DNA of 64,000 nt from Rubrivivax sp. (GTDB taxonomy: Bacteria; Pseudomonadota; Gammaproteobacteria; Burkholderiales; Burkholderiaceae_C), in contig JAHBZT010000004.1 of assembly GCA_019635315.1 (NCBI GenBank), forward strand, positions 248,001-312,000. The letters are read 5' to 3'. The translations under genes and the position numbers were made by a program. Positions 8,427 to 19,657 of the stretch are shown one piece after another (position 1 is the first letter of the stretch; each line of letters opens with the position of its first letter). Below the pieces are notes generated by a model that worked only from the letters and a program-made list of their open reading frames with translations, had not been told where the DNA came from and searched no databases.

Positions 8427-9830
8427 ATGACCACCGTGCTCGACCCCCGCGACGCCGCACCGCGGCGTGACGACGACGTGGCGCGCCTGCGCGTGCCGCC
8501 GCACTCGGTGGAAGCCGAGCAGAGCGTGCTCGGCGGCCTGCTGCTGGACAACCTGGCCTGGGACCGCGCCGGCGACCTGCTCACCGAAGGCGACTTCTAC
8601 CGCCACGAACACCGCCTGATCTACGGCGCGATCGGCGCGCTGGTCGGCGCCGGCAAGCCGGCCGACGTGATCACCGTCTTCGAGCAGCTGCAGGCGCTGG
8701 GCAAGGCGGCCGACTGCGGCGGCCTGGCCTACCTCAATGCGCTGGCGCAAAGCGTGCCGAGCGCCGCCAACATGCGGCGTTATGCCGAGATCGTGCGCGA
8801 GCGCTCCATCCTGCGCAAGCTGATCGCCGCCAGCGACGAGATCGCCACCAGCGCCTTCAACCCGCAGGGTCGTGCGGTGGCCACCGTGCTCGACGACGCC
8901 GAGAGTCGCATCCTGCAGATCGGCGAGGAAGGCTCGCGCCAGCGCCAGGGCTTCCAGAGCATCGACAAGCTGGTCGTGCAGCTGATCGACCGCGTGCAGG
9001 AGCTGCACGACAACGGCGCCGAGGAGGTGACCGGCGTGCGCAGCGGCTTCATCGACCTGGACCGCATGACCGCCGGCTTCCAGAAGGGCGACCTGATCGT
9101 GCTCGCGGCGCGCCCCTCGATGGGCAAGACCGCCTTCGCGCTGAACATCGCCGAGCACGTGGCGGTGCAGGAAGGCCTGCCGGTGCTGGTGTTCTCGATG
9201 GAGATGGGCGCCGCGCAGCTGGCGCTGCGCCTGGTCGGCAGCCTGGGCCGCATCAACCAGCAGAACCTGCGCACCGGGCGCCTGGACAGCGGCGAGTGGG
9301 AGCGGCTGACCGACGCGGTGGAGCGGCTGGGCCAGGTGCAGCTGCTGATCGACGAGACGCCGGGCCTCACCAGTTCCGAGCTGCGCGCGCGCGCGCGCCG
9401 CATGGCGCGCCAGTTCGGCACCCTGGGCCTGATCGTCATCGACTACCTGCAGCTGATGAGCGGCAGCAGCGGCAGCGACGAGAACCGCGCCACCGAGCTG
9501 GGCGAGATCTCGCGCGGCCTCAAGGGCCTGGCCAAGGAGCTGCAGTGCCCGGTGATCGCGCTGTCCCAGCTCAACCGCAGCGTCGAGAGCCGCAACGACA
9601 AGCGGCCGATGATGAGCGACCTGCGCGAGTCCGGTGCCATCGAGCAGGACGCCGACGTCATCATGTTCATCTACCGGGACGACTACTACAACAAGGACAG
9701 CAAGACGCCCGGCGTCAGCGAGATCATCATCGCCAAGCAGCGCAACGGGCCGGTAGGCACCGTGGAGCTGACCTTCCTGAAGCCGCTGACGCGCTTCGAC
9801 AACCTGGCCCCCGGCGGCGGCGAATACTGA
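8427..9830 (+). CDS. dnaB: Replicative DNA helicase DnaB
   Basis: The hexameric 5'-3' helicase of the replication fork, which recruits DnaG primase (also in this window). The start is ATG 8427 (MTTVLDPRDAAP...), giving 467 aa, the usual size; the frame is open further up, but that part runs through the rplI terminator. The N-terminal domain begins VPPHSVEAEQSVLGGLL. The RecA-like domain has the Walker A motif ARPSMGKTAF, the B motif LIVIDYLQLM and the SDLRESGAIEQDADVIMFIYR block. The short spacer before it contains two TCCACAGGC repeats but no proper DnaA box. Confidence 0.96.
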   Translation: MTTVLDPRDAAPRRDDDVARLRVPPHSVEAEQSVLGGLLLDNLAWDRAGDLLTEGDFYRHEHRLIYGAIGALVGAGKPADVITVFEQLQALGKAADCGGLAYLNALAQSVPSAANMRRYAEIVRERSILRKLIAASDEIATSAFNPQGRAVATVLDDAESRILQIGEEGSRQRQGFQSIDKLVVQLIDRVQELHDNGAEEVTGVRSGFIDLDRMTAGFQKGDLIVLAARPSMGKTAFALNIAEHVAVQEGLPVLVFSMEMGAAQLALRLVGSLGRINQQNLRTGRLDSGEWERLTDAVERLGQVQLLIDETPGLTSSELRARARRMARQFGTLGLIVIDYLQLMSGSSGSDENRATELGEISRGLKGLAKELQCPVIALSQLNRSVESRNDKRPMMSDLRESGAIEQDADVIMFIYRDDYYNKDSKTPGVSEIIIAKQRNGPVGTVELTFLKPLTRFDNLAPGGGEY

Positions 9831-9910
9831 CGCCGGTCAGGCAGGGCCGGGCGGCCGCCGCGGCGCCGGCCACCGGCAACGTAGGGTGGCTTTCCGCAGG
9901 CCTCGAGATA

Positions 9911-9926
9911 CTGTATAAGCGTACAG
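9911..9926 (+). promoter_or_regulatory. LexA (SOS) box
   Basis: CTGT-ATAAGCGT-ACAG matches the proteobacterial LexA consensus CTGT-N8-ACAG exactly and lies 20 bp before ATG 9946. It overlaps a plausible -10 box (TATAAG, 9914-9919), with TTTCCG (9891-9896) 17 bp upstream as a weak -35, so bound repressor would block RNA polymerase. CCTCGA (9901-9906) and TCGAGG (9930-9935) extend the dyad on both sides. Confidence 0.88.
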
Positions 9927-9945
9927 TCTTCGAGGAGCCCGCACC

Positions 9946-11091
9946 ATGGCCACCGCCTTCACGCCCCCGCGACCCGCCGCCCCGCCGGCCACGCTGGTCT
10001 TCGTCCCGCCGGCGGCACTGAAGGGCCGCGGCACGGCGTGGGCGATCGAGCACCGCTTCGACGACCGCTCGCGCGAACGCTTCGACGACGGCTGGGGCAC
10101 GCTCGAGCGCGCCGCGCAGGCGGAGGCCGGCGCCGACATGGCGCCCGGCACGCAGCTGCTGGACGAGCAGGTCAAGAGCATCCTGTCGGGCAACGACTCG
10201 CCGGACATCGGCTTCGATCTCTCGATCAACCCCTACCGCGGCTGCGAACATGGCTGCATCTACTGCTATGCGCGGCCCACGCACAGCTACCTGAACCTGT
10301 CGCCGGGCCTGGACTTCGAGACGCGCATCGTCGCCAAGGTCAATGCGGCGGAGAAGCTGCGCGAGGCGCTGGGCGCGCGCGGCTACGTGCCGCTGCAGCT
10401 CAACATCGGCTCGGTCACCGACGCCTACCAGCCAGCCGAGCGGCGGCTGCGCATCACGCGCTCGGTGATCGAGGTGCTGGCCGAGGCGCGGCACGCGTTC
10501 TCGATCATCACCAAGTCCAGCCTCGTCGAGCGCGACCTGGACCTCATCGCGCCGATGGCTGCCGACCGCCTGGCCGCCGTCTACGTGTCGATCACGACGC
10601 TGGACCCGGCGCTGGCGCGCACGATGGAGCCGCGCGCCGCGGCGCCGCACCGCCGGTTGCGCACCATCGAGGCGCTCGCGCGTGCCGGCGTGCCGGTGGG
10701 CGTGAGCGTGTCGCCGGTGATCCCCTTCCTGAACGAGCCCGAGCTCGAGCGCATCCTGCAGGCGGCGCGCGACGCCGGCGCGGGCAGCGCCTTCAGCATC
10801 GTGCTGCGCCTGCCCTGGGAGGTGAATCCGCTGTTCCAGCAGTGGCTGGCCCAGCATGCGCCCGAGCGCGCCGCGCGCATCATGGCCCGCGTGCGCGAAA
10901 TGCGCGGCGGCCGCGACAACGACAGCCGCTTCGGCACCCGCATGACCGGGCAGGGCGTGTGGGCCGAGCTGCTGCGCCAGCGCTTCCGCAAGGCCTGCGA
11001 GCGCCTGGGCCTGAACCGCGAGAAGCCGGCGCTGGACCTGACGCAGTTCCGTCCCCCGGCGCGCGTGGCCGGACAGGCTTCGCTCTTCTAG
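9946..11091 (+). CDS. PA0069-family radical SAM protein, SOS-controlled
   Basis: A 381-aa radical S-adenosylmethionine enzyme. The 4Fe-4S motif CEHGCIYC (CxxxCxxC) follows the family hallmark DLSINPYRGCEHGC, near residue 100; later motifs are NIGSVTDAYQPAERRLRITR and SIITKSSLVERDLDL. The family is related to spore photoproduct lyase and is widespread in proteobacteria and actinobacteria; its substrate is not known to me. The consensus LexA box directly before the gene argues for a role in DNA damage. Next to its 3' end lies the 12-nt repeat array of the convergent gene. Confidence 0.9.
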   Translation: MATAFTPPRPAAPPATLVFVPPAALKGRGTAWAIEHRFDDRSRERFDDGWGTLERAAQAEAGADMAPGTQLLDEQVKSILSGNDSPDIGFDLSINPYRGCEHGCIYCYARPTHSYLNLSPGLDFETRIVAKVNAAEKLREALGARGYVPLQLNIGSVTDAYQPAERRLRITRSVIEVLAEARHAFSIITKSSLVERDLDLIAPMAADRLAAVYVSITTLDPALARTMEPRAAAPHRRLRTIEALARAGVPVGVSVSPVIPFLNEPELERILQAARDAGAGSAFSIVLRLPWEVNPLFQQWLAQHAPERAARIMARVREMRGGRDNDSRFGTRMTGQGVWAELLRQRFRKACERLGLNREKPALDLTQFRPPARVAGQASLF

Positions 11092-11109
11092 AAGAGGGCC
11101 GGGTCTGCG

Positions 11110-11181
11110 GGCTGCCGTGCAGGTCGCCAGTCAGGCTGCCATTCAGGCTGCCATTCAGGCTGCCGATCAGGCTGCCGATCA
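11110..11181 (-). repeat. Six tandem 12-nt units, each starting with TGA
   Basis: Read on the minus strand, six consecutive 12-mers occur: TGATCGGCAGCC twice, TGAATGGCAGCC twice, then TGACTGGCGACC and TGCACGGCAGCC. The first TGA is the stop codon of the REC-TPR gene. Because 12 is a multiple of three, five in-frame stops follow each other every four codons. On the plus strand the frame gives QAAI/QAAD repeats. No terminator hairpin was seen here. Confidence 0.85.
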
Positions 11182-12843
11182 GGCCGCGGCGGCCACCGGC
11201 GCCGCCGCCGCGCCGGCTGCACGGCCGCGCAGCTGCAGCGCGCCCGGCGCACGACCCGAACGCTGGATGCCCGCAATGTGGTGGCTGACCTGGCCCCAGC
11301 GCTGCAGCGCGCCGGTCGCGCGCCCGATCAGCGCCTCGGCATCGTCGAGCGCTGCCTGGTGGCGGCGCGCCAGCGGCAGCGCCAGCTCCAGCAGCTTCGT
11401 ATTGCGCCGGCGTTCGCCGGCCTCCAGCAGCAGCGCCACGCCGCCGGCCGGGTCGCCGCGCAGCGCGCGTTCCAGCGCCTGCTCGGACAGCGCCGAGACC
11501 TGCGCCTGGCAGCGCCGGATCGCCGCCACCGCGGCTTCGCCGCGGCCGGCGGCGGCTATCAGCGCCTCGGCCACGGCCTTGGAAACGCACAGGCGCTGGC
11601 CCACGCGTTCCAGCAGTTCGGCATGGCGCAGCACGTCCAGGTGCGCCGCCGGCACGCGCGCCCACAGCGCGAGCAGCACGCTGGCCGATTCGAGGTCGAA
11701 GTCGTCGTCGTCGACCTGCGCCGAAAGCCCGGCCAGGCCCTGCAGCGCGGTCTCGTGCGCGCCGCCGGCCAGCGCCGCCAGCACGCGCGCCGCGGTCTCC
11801 AGGCGCTGCAGGCGCCGCGACTCAGGAAAGCGTTCGCGGTAGCGCACGAGCTGGTCGCGCACCGAGGCCACGCCGGCCGCATGGCCGCGGTCCAGGCGCA
11901 GCAGGCCGATCAGCAGCAGCGTCAGCGCATCGAACAGCTTGGACTGCACGCCCAGGCCGACCGCGCGTTCCAGCAGCGCCAGCGCCTCGTCGGCCGCGCC
12001 CTGCCAGAAGGCCAACGCACCGGCATGCTGGGTACGCAGCAGGCATCCCGGCGTCAGCTCGGCGGCAGCGCGGTATTCGACCAGCGCGCCGTCGAAGTCG
12101 CACTGCTCGACCAGCAGCCGGCCCAGCAGGTCGTGCGCATCGGCCGAGCCCGGTTCGTCCTGCAGCACGCCGGCCAGCGTGCGCCGCGCCGCGGCGCCGT
12201 CGCCGGCGGCGATCTGCGCACGCGCGACACCCAGCCGCGCCCAGGTCGCCCGCTTGGGCGCGGCCAGCTTCTCGAACAGCACGCGCGCGTCGTCGGGGCG
12301 GCCCAGCTGCAGCAGCAGCTCGGCGGCCAGGCGGCCGGACCAAACCGCGTAGGGGCGCTGCTCCTGGAAGCGCTTGACGGCATGCACCAGCGCCAGCTGG
12401 ACCTGGCCGACGTCGAGCGCGCGCAGGATCTCGGCCAGCTCGCGCTTGCGCGCACGCGCCTCGGCGATGCGTTCGCCCAGCAGCACGGCGGTGTAGGGGC
12501 GCACCAGGAAGCCGTCCAGCGCCGCCTCGGCGGCCTCGACGACCTGGTGGTAGGTCGCCTGCGAGGTGACCATGATGAAGACGGTGCCCGGCGGCAGCAG
12601 CTGCTCGCGGCGCAGCTCGTCCAGCAGGTCCTGGCCGGCGACGTCGTTGTCGTCCAGCTCGCGGTTGCAGACCACGATGTCGAAGCTCTCGCGCTCCAGC
12701 AGCAGCCGCGCGTCCTTCACGCGCGCCGCCTGCGCCACCTGGCCGACGCCGACGTCGCGCAGCTGCGCCGCGGCCACGCTGCGCAGCAGCGGGTTGCTCT
12801 CCACGAGCAACGCGCGCGCGAGGTGGATGTCGCGGTCGATCAC
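11179..12843 (-). CDS. Pseudo-receiver domain protein with TPR array
   Basis: A 554-aa cytoplasmic protein starting at GTG 12843. Residues about 8-130 have the receiver fold, but every key residue is altered. The acidic pair is ES ([11 protein letters not shown]), the phosphoacceptor position is Asn ([14 protein letters not shown]), and the conserved Lys is Arg (GFLVRPYTA). Phosphorylation is therefore unlikely. Residues about 150-520 are helical and TPR-like ([35 protein letters not shown]). A REC-TPR layout is known from VieB-type proteins. It lies downstream of dnaJ on the same strand, 134 bp away with a small hairpin between. The Ala-rich C-terminus runs into the 12-nt repeat. Confidence 0.82.
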   Translation of the reverse strand: MIDRDIHLARALLVESNPLLRSVAAAQLRDVGVGQVAQAARVKDARLLLERESFDIVVCNRELDDNDVAGQDLLDELRREQLLPPGTVFIMVTSQATYHQVVEAAEAALDGFLVRPYTAVLLGERIAEARARKRELAEILRALDVGQVQLALVHAVKRFQEQRPYAVWSGRLAAELLLQLGRPDDARVLFEKLAAPKRATWARLGVARAQIAAGDGAAARRTLAGVLQDEPGSADAHDLLGRLLVEQCDFDGALVEYRAAAELTPGCLLRTQHAGALAFWQGAADEALALLERAVGLGVQSKLFDALTLLLIGLLRLDRGHAAGVASVRDQLVRYRERFPESRRLQRLETAARVLAALAGGAHETALQGLAGLSAQVDDDDFDLESASVLLALWARVPAAHLDVLRHAELLERVGQRLCVSKAVAEALIAAAGRGEAAVAAIRRCQAQVSALSEQALERALRGDPAGGVALLLEAGERRRNTKLLELALPLARRHQAALDDAEALIGRATGALQRWGQVSHHIAGIQRSGRAPGALQLRGRAAGAAAAPVAAAA

Positions 12844-12929
12844 GGGCGCGGCGCCTTCCGGCGCTGGGCGCGCCGCGCCGGGGCCGGCGGGCGGGAGGGC
12901 GGACGGGACAAGGGCGGCCAGGGCAGGGC

Positions 12930-12946
12930 GGGGGAACGCTTCCCCC
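12930..12946 (-). terminator. Short hairpin downstream of dnaJ
   Basis: GGGGGAA-CGC-TTCCCCC forms a 7-bp stem with a 3-nt loop, 31 bp after the dnaJ stop, with no T-run. It may attenuate rather than end transcription into the REC-TPR gene. Confidence 0.4.
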
Positions 12947-12977
12947 GGGAACCCCTGCTATCGGCCGTCCGGCGGAC

Positions 12978-14126
12978 CTACTTGAACAGATCCTTCACGC
13001 GGTCGGTCCAGCTCTTGGCATTCGGCGAGTGGCGCTCGCCGCCCTTGCGGAACGATTCGTCCAGCTCCTTGAGCAGCTTGCGCTGGTGCTCGGTCAGCTT
13101 GACCGGGGTCTCGACGCTGACGTGGCAGTACAGGTCGCCCGGGTAGCTGCTGCGCAGGCCCTTGATGCCCTTGCCGCGCAGGCGGAAGGTCTTGCCGTGC
13201 TGGGTGCCCTCGGGCAGCTCGATCTCGGCGCGCGCGCCCAGCGTCGGCACCTCGATCGTGCCGCCCAGCGCCGCCGTCGTCAGGCCCACGGGGACGGTGC
13301 AGTGCAGGTCGTCGCCGTCGCGCTCGAAGATCTCGTGCTGGCGCACGCGGATCTCGATGTAGAGATCGCCCGGCGGGCCGCCGTTGGTGCCGGGCTCGCC
13401 GTTGCCGGCGCTGCGGATGCGCATGCCCTCGTTGATGCCGGCCGGGATCTTGACCTCCAGCGTCTTCTGCTTCTTGATCTTGCCGGCGCCGCTGCAGCTG
13501 GTGCAGGGGTCGGGAATGATCTTGCCGCTGCCGTGGCAGTGCGGGCAGGTCTGCTGGATGCTGAAGAAGCCCTGGCGCAGGTGCACGGTGCCGGCGCCGT
13601 TGCAGGTCGGGCAGGTCTTGGCGCTGGTGCCGGGCTTGGCGCCGCTGCCGTGGCAGGTGTCGCAGGTCTCCCAGCTCGGCACGCGGATCTGCGTCTCCTT
13701 GCCGAAGGCCGCCTCCTCCAGCGTGATCTCCATCGCGTAGCTGAGGTCGCTGCCGCGGTAGACCTGCTGGCCGCCGCGCCCGCGGCCGCCGGCGGCGCCG
13801 CCGAAGATGTCGCCGAAGATGTCGCCGAAGGCCTCGGCGAAGCCGCCGAAGCCCTCCGGGCCCGGGCCGCCGCGGCCCATGCCCATGTTGGGGTCGACGC
13901 CGGCGTGGCCGAACTGGTCGTAGGCCGCCCGCTTCTGCGGGTCGGACAGCATCTCGTAGGCCTCCTTGGCCTCCTTGAACTTGTCCTCGGCCTTCTTGGC
14001 CTCGTCACCCTGGTTGCGGTCAGGGTGGTACTTCATGGCCAGCTTGCGGTAGGCCTTCTTGATGTCGTCGTCCGAGGCGTTCTTCGGCACGCCGAGGATG
14101 TCGTAGTAGTCGCGCTTGGTGGCCAT
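12978..14126 (-). CDS. dnaJ: Chaperone protein DnaJ (Hsp40, type I)
   Basis: A 382-aa co-chaperone that delivers unfolded clients to DnaK and stimulates its ATPase. The J domain ([30 protein letters not shown]...) carries the HPD motif at residues 35-37. A G/F-rich linker follows, then four zinc-binding CxxCxGxG repeats ([32 protein letters not shown]) and the C-terminal client-binding domain. Third gene of grpE-dnaK-dnaJ, 113 bp after dnaK with a GC hairpin in the gap. Confidence 0.98.
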   Translation of the reverse strand: MATKRDYYDILGVPKNASDDDIKKAYRKLAMKYHPDRNQGDEAKKAEDKFKEAKEAYEMLSDPQKRAAYDQFGHAGVDPNMGMGRGGPGPEGFGGFAEAFGDIFGDIFGGAAGGRGRGGQQVYRGSDLSYAMEITLEEAAFGKETQIRVPSWETCDTCHGSGAKPGTSAKTCPTCNGAGTVHLRQGFFSIQQTCPHCHGSGKIIPDPCTSCSGAGKIKKQKTLEVKIPAGINEGMRIRSAGNGEPGTNGGPPGDLYIEIRVRQHEIFERDGDDLHCTVPVGLTTAALGGTIEVPTLGARAEIELPEGTQHGKTFRLRGKGIKGLRSSYPGDLYCHVSVETPVKLTEHQRKLLKELDESFRKGGERHSPNAKSWTDRVKDLFK

Positions 14127-14212
14127 TCAGCAAACCCGTGCAGTGGAAGCGAAGCCGCCGCGCCGGGCGCCGGGCAGGGCCCGGTGCGCGGTCGCGGCGC
14201 GAGTGACCGGCT

Positions 14213-14231
14213 CCGGGCCGCGGCGGCCCGG
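14213..14231 (-). other. GC-rich hairpin between dnaK and dnaJ
   Basis: CCGGGCCGC-G-GCGGCCCGG is a 9-bp dyad about 10 bp after the dnaK stop. It may lower read-through so that less DnaJ than DnaK is made, or protect the dnaK 3' end. This role is inferred. Confidence 0.4.
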
Positions 14232-14239
14232 CCCGAAGG

Positions 14240-16183
<1,944 letters not shown>

Positions 16184-16283
16184 GGGGGAGTGCTCCTGAA
16201 GCGGTGGTTCGGTTGGTCTTGGAGTTGTGGATAAGTGCGGCGCTTTCAAGGCCGGCGCGTCGCGCCGGGCCGGCGCCGCGGGC

Positions 16284-16814
16284 TCACTTCGGCGCTGCCA
16301 CCGTCACGAGGGCCGGCCGCAGCACGCGGTCGCTGATCAGGTAGCCCTTCTGCAGCACGGCGACCACCGTGTTGGCCTCCTGCTCGGCCGGCACGACGCT
16401 GATCGCCTGGTGCTGGTGGGGGTCGAACCTGGTGCCCGCGGGCGGCGCGATGGCCACGACCTTGTTGCGCTCCAGCGCCTGCGTCAGCTGGCGCAGCGTG
16501 GCGTGCACGCCTTCGAGCATCTGCTCGGGCGTCGCGTTGGGGATCGCGAGCGCGGCTTCCAGGCTGTCGCGCACGGGCAGCAGGCTCTCGGCGAAGCCCT
16601 CGATCGCGAATTTGCGCGCCTTGGCCACGTCCTCCTCGGCGCGGCGGCGCACGTTCTCGACCTCGGCCTTGGCGCGCAGGAAGGCGTCGGAGACCTCGGC
16701 GTGGCGGGCCTGCAGTTCGGCGAGTTGCTGCTCGGGGGTCGTCTCGGGACCGGCCGCGGCCTGGGCCGCCGCGTCGGCAGGGTTCTGGGGTTCGGTGTCG
16801 GGGGACTGGTTCAT
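16284..16814 (-). CDS. grpE: Nucleotide exchange factor GrpE
   Basis: A 176-aa protein that releases ADP from DnaK. It starts at ATG 16814 ([18 protein letters not shown]...). The long N-terminal helix with [36 protein letters not shown] is the dimerisation helix, and the C-terminal beta domain has [16 protein letters not shown] and [17 protein letters not shown], both family signatures. It is first in the operon, 100 bp before dnaK. Confidence 0.97.
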   Translation of the reverse strand: MNQSPDTEPQNPADAAAQAAAGPETTPEQQLAELQARHAEVSDAFLRAKAEVENVRRRAEEDVAKARKFAIEGFAESLLPVRDSLEAALAIPNATPEQMLEGVHATLRQLTQALERNKVVAIAPPAGTRFDPHQHQAISVVPAEQEANTVVAVLQKGYLISDRVLRPALVTVAAPK

Positions 16815-16838
16815 GTCGGCTGAGGCGGTTTCCAGGCC

Positions 16839-16866
16839 ACATGGGGTGGGTGCCCTCGTTTTCAAG
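16839..16866 (-). promoter_or_regulatory. Sigma-32 (RpoH) heat-shock promoter of grpE-dnaK-dnaJ
   Basis: On the minus strand CTTGAAA (16866-16860), a 13-bp spacer and CCCCATGT (16846-16839) match the RpoH consensus CTTGAAA-N13-15-CCCCATNT at every specified base. Transcription would start near 16832, about 18 bp before the grpE ATG at 16814. Confidence 0.92.
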
Positions 16867-16887
16867 AGGGGATTCGTGCTTTTTCCG

Positions 16888-16920
16888 CGCCGGGCTCGCG
16901 CCGGGCTCGCACCGGGCTCC
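16888..16920. repeat. Three 11-bp tandem units upstream of the heat-shock promoter
   Basis: CGCCGGGCTCG occurs twice, followed by CACCGGGCTCC, in the gap between hslR and the grpE promoter. Eleven bases is about one helical turn. Whether it binds anything is unknown. Confidence 0.5.
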
Positions 16921-16936
16921 CACCGCGCAGCGGCCT

Positions 16937-17355
<419 letters not shown>

Positions 17356-17359
<4 letters not shown>

Positions 17360-18855
17360 GCGACGGCCTCCAGCGGCAGGCGCACGACGGCGTCCAGCCC
17401 GCTCACGCGGCCGCCGGACTCGCGGTTGACGAGGGCGATCGTGCCGCCCAGCGACTGCACGATGTCGTGGCAGATCGCCAGGCCCAGCCCGGCACCGGCC
17501 GCCGGCCGCGCCGCGTCGCCGGCCGGCGCGCCGGCGAAGGGCTGGAACAGGCGCTGGCGCTGCTCCGCCGCGATGCCGGGGCCGCTGTCGGCCACCGTCA
17601 GCCGCGCCATCGTGCCCTCGCGCCGCAGCCGCACGGCCAGCGTGCGTGCGGCCGGCGGGCCGGCCTGCAGCTGCTTGATCGCGTTGTGCAGCAGGTTGCG
17701 CACCAGCTCGCGCAGCGCCCACTCGTGGGCGCGCACCGGGCAGGGTTCGGTGTCGAGCTCGAAGTCGATGCGCGCGTCGGCGATCAGCGCCGAGAGGTCC
17801 AGCGCCACGTCGCGCACGACCGGGCTCCAGTCGAGCACCGGCCAGCCCTCGCGCAGGCCCTGCTGGCGCAGCTGCTCGACCTTGGCCAGCGCCAGCATCT
17901 GGTTCGCCAGCTCCGTGGCGCGCTCGACGGTGTGCGCCATCTCGTCCAGCGCCTGCGCCGGCGCCACGTCGCCGCGGCGCGCCGACTGCAGCTGCGTCTT
18001 CAGCACCGCCAGCGGCGTGCGCAGCTGGTGCGAGGTGTCGCGCACAAAGCGCTTCTGGTGCTCCAGCAGCTGGGCCAGCCGCGCCATCACGCCGTTGGTC
18101 GCCTCGACGATGGGCTGCAGCTCGCGCGGCGCGTCGCCGGTGGGCAGCGGCGAGAGGTCGGTCTCCGGCCGTTCGCGCAGGCGCTGGCTCAGCTCGCGCA
18201 CCGGCCGGGTGGCCCGCTGCACGACGCCGATCACCACCGCCGCGATCAGCGCCAGCAGCAGCGCCTGCTGCCACAGCGTCTGCAGCAGCAGCTCGCGCGC
18301 GAGCTGCTCGCGCAGCTCCAGCGTCTCGGCGACCTGGATGGTGGCCATGCCCTGGCCGGCGGCGCCGGCCACCGGCTGCAGCAGCACCGCCATGCGCACC
18401 GGCTCGCCGCGGTAGGCGTCGTCGTAGAAGTGCACCAGCGCGGCGTAGACGTTGCGCTCGTCGCCCGCCGGCCGCGGCGGCGGCAGGTCCGGAAAACCGG
18501 TCACCATCTCGCCGCCGAAGCCGCGCACCTGGTAGTAGATGCGGCTGCGGTTGTCGGCCTCGAAGGCTTCCAGCGCGCTGTAGACCAGGGTCGAGCGCAG
18601 CTGCGGGCGGCCGGGTTCGCCGACGACCTCCAGCAGCTCGCCGATGGCCTTGGCCGAGGCCAGCAGCGTGCGGTCGTAGGCGGTGTCGGCGGCGGCCAGC
18701 GCCTGGCGGTACAGCCACAGTGAACTGAGCGCGACGAAGCCCAGCACCGGCGCCAGGATGCCCAGCAGCAGGTAGCGGCGCAGCGACAGCCGGCGCCCGC
18801 GCGACGCCGCGTCGGCAGAGGGTGCGCGAGCGGCGGCGGCCGGGACCGCGCTCAC
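17356..18855 (-). CDS. tctE: Sensor histidine kinase, TctE type
   Basis: A 499-aa inner-membrane kinase. The first transmembrane helix lies at residues about 28-50 ([22 protein letters not shown]). A periplasmic sensor region follows to about 190, then the second helix ([15 protein letters not shown]), HAMP, the dimerisation box with the phosphorylated His in [18 protein letters not shown], and the ATPase with N (LLHNAIKQ), G1 (DSGPGI) and G2 (GAGLGLAI) boxes. Its ATG overlaps the tctD stop by 4 bp. Divergence from tctCBA indicates that it senses a tri- or dicarboxylate, or the loaded TctC binding protein, and controls that transporter. Confidence 0.92.
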
Positions 18856-19529
18856 GAGGCGTCCTTCAGCAGGTAGCCCAGGCCGCGCAGCGTGACCAGC
18901 TGCGCGCGCGTGGCGGCCAGCTTCTTGCGCAGCCGGTAGGCGACGACCTCGATCGCGTCGGCCTGCACGCCGGACTCGCCGGCGAAGACCAGGTCCGACA
19001 GCCGCTCCTTGGCCACCGCATGGCCCGGCCGCGCCAGCAGCGCGCGCAGCAGCGCGGCCTCGCGGCCGCTGAGCTCCATCGGCCGGCCGTCCAGGTAGAC
19101 GGCACCGCTGTCCGGGTCGGCACGCAGGCCGCAGAAGTCCGACGCCGGCGCCGCGTCGGTGCGCGCCGGCCCGACGCGGCGTGACAGCGCGCGCACCCTG
19201 GCCTCCAACTCGTCGAGGTCGAAGGGCTTGGCCAGGTAGTCGTCGGCGCCGGTGTTGAGGCCGAGGATGCGGTCGCCCACCGTGCCGCGCGCGGTGAGGA
19301 TCAGCACCGGCGTCGCCAGGCCCTCGGCACGCGCCTCGGCCAGCACGGCCAGGCCGTCGCGGCCGGGCAGGCTGAGGTCCAGCAGCACCACGTCGGGCAC
19401 CGCGGCGCGCCAGCGGTCCAGCGCGCGCGCGCCGTCGCCGCAGACGACGACCTGCACGCCGCGGCGCTCGAAGCTGCGCTGCAGCGTGGTCTGCATCGCC
19501 GGGTTGTCCTCGATCAGCAGCAGCTTCAT
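18852..19529 (-). CDS. tctD: Response regulator, OmpR family, TctD type
   Basis: A 225-aa transcription factor. The receiver has the acidic pair in LLLIEDNP, the phosphoacceptor in DVVLLDLSLPGRDG and the conserved Lys in YLAKPFDLDEL. The C-terminal winged helix includes ELSGREAALLRALLARPGHAVAKERL and the recognition helix ADAIEVVAYRLRKKL. It sits between tctE and the divergent tctC, so the shared 128-bp promoter region is its likely target. Confidence 0.94.
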   Translation of the reverse strand: MKLLLIEDNPAMQTTLQRSFERRGVQVVVCGDGARALDRWRAAVPDVVLLDLSLPGRDGLAVLAEARAEGLATPVLILTARGTVGDRILGLNTGADDYLAKPFDLDELEARVRALSRRVGPARTDAAPASDFCGLRADPDSGAVYLDGRPMELSGREAALLRALLARPGHAVAKERLSDLVFAGESGVQADAIEVVAYRLRKKLAATRAQLVTLRGLGYLLKDAS

Positions 19530-19582
19530 GGGCGGGCCCGCGATTATCGGCAGCGCGGCATCCGGGCTTCCCCTGAGGCCGC

Positions 19583-19602
19583 CGACAGCCGATCGACAGC
19601 CG
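19583..19602 (+). promoter_or_regulatory. Direct repeat, candidate TctD binding site
   Basis: CGACAGCCG occurs twice with 11 bp between starts (19583-19591 and 19594-19602) in the divergent tctD/tctC region, 56 bp before the tctC ATG. Two direct repeats one helical turn apart is the usual site layout for OmpR-family regulators. Binding is inferred. Confidence 0.5.
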
Positions 19603-19657
19603 CGCTGCGCATCATCGCCACCAGTCTGGCATCCCGACCAGCCCGCGAGGAGACACG

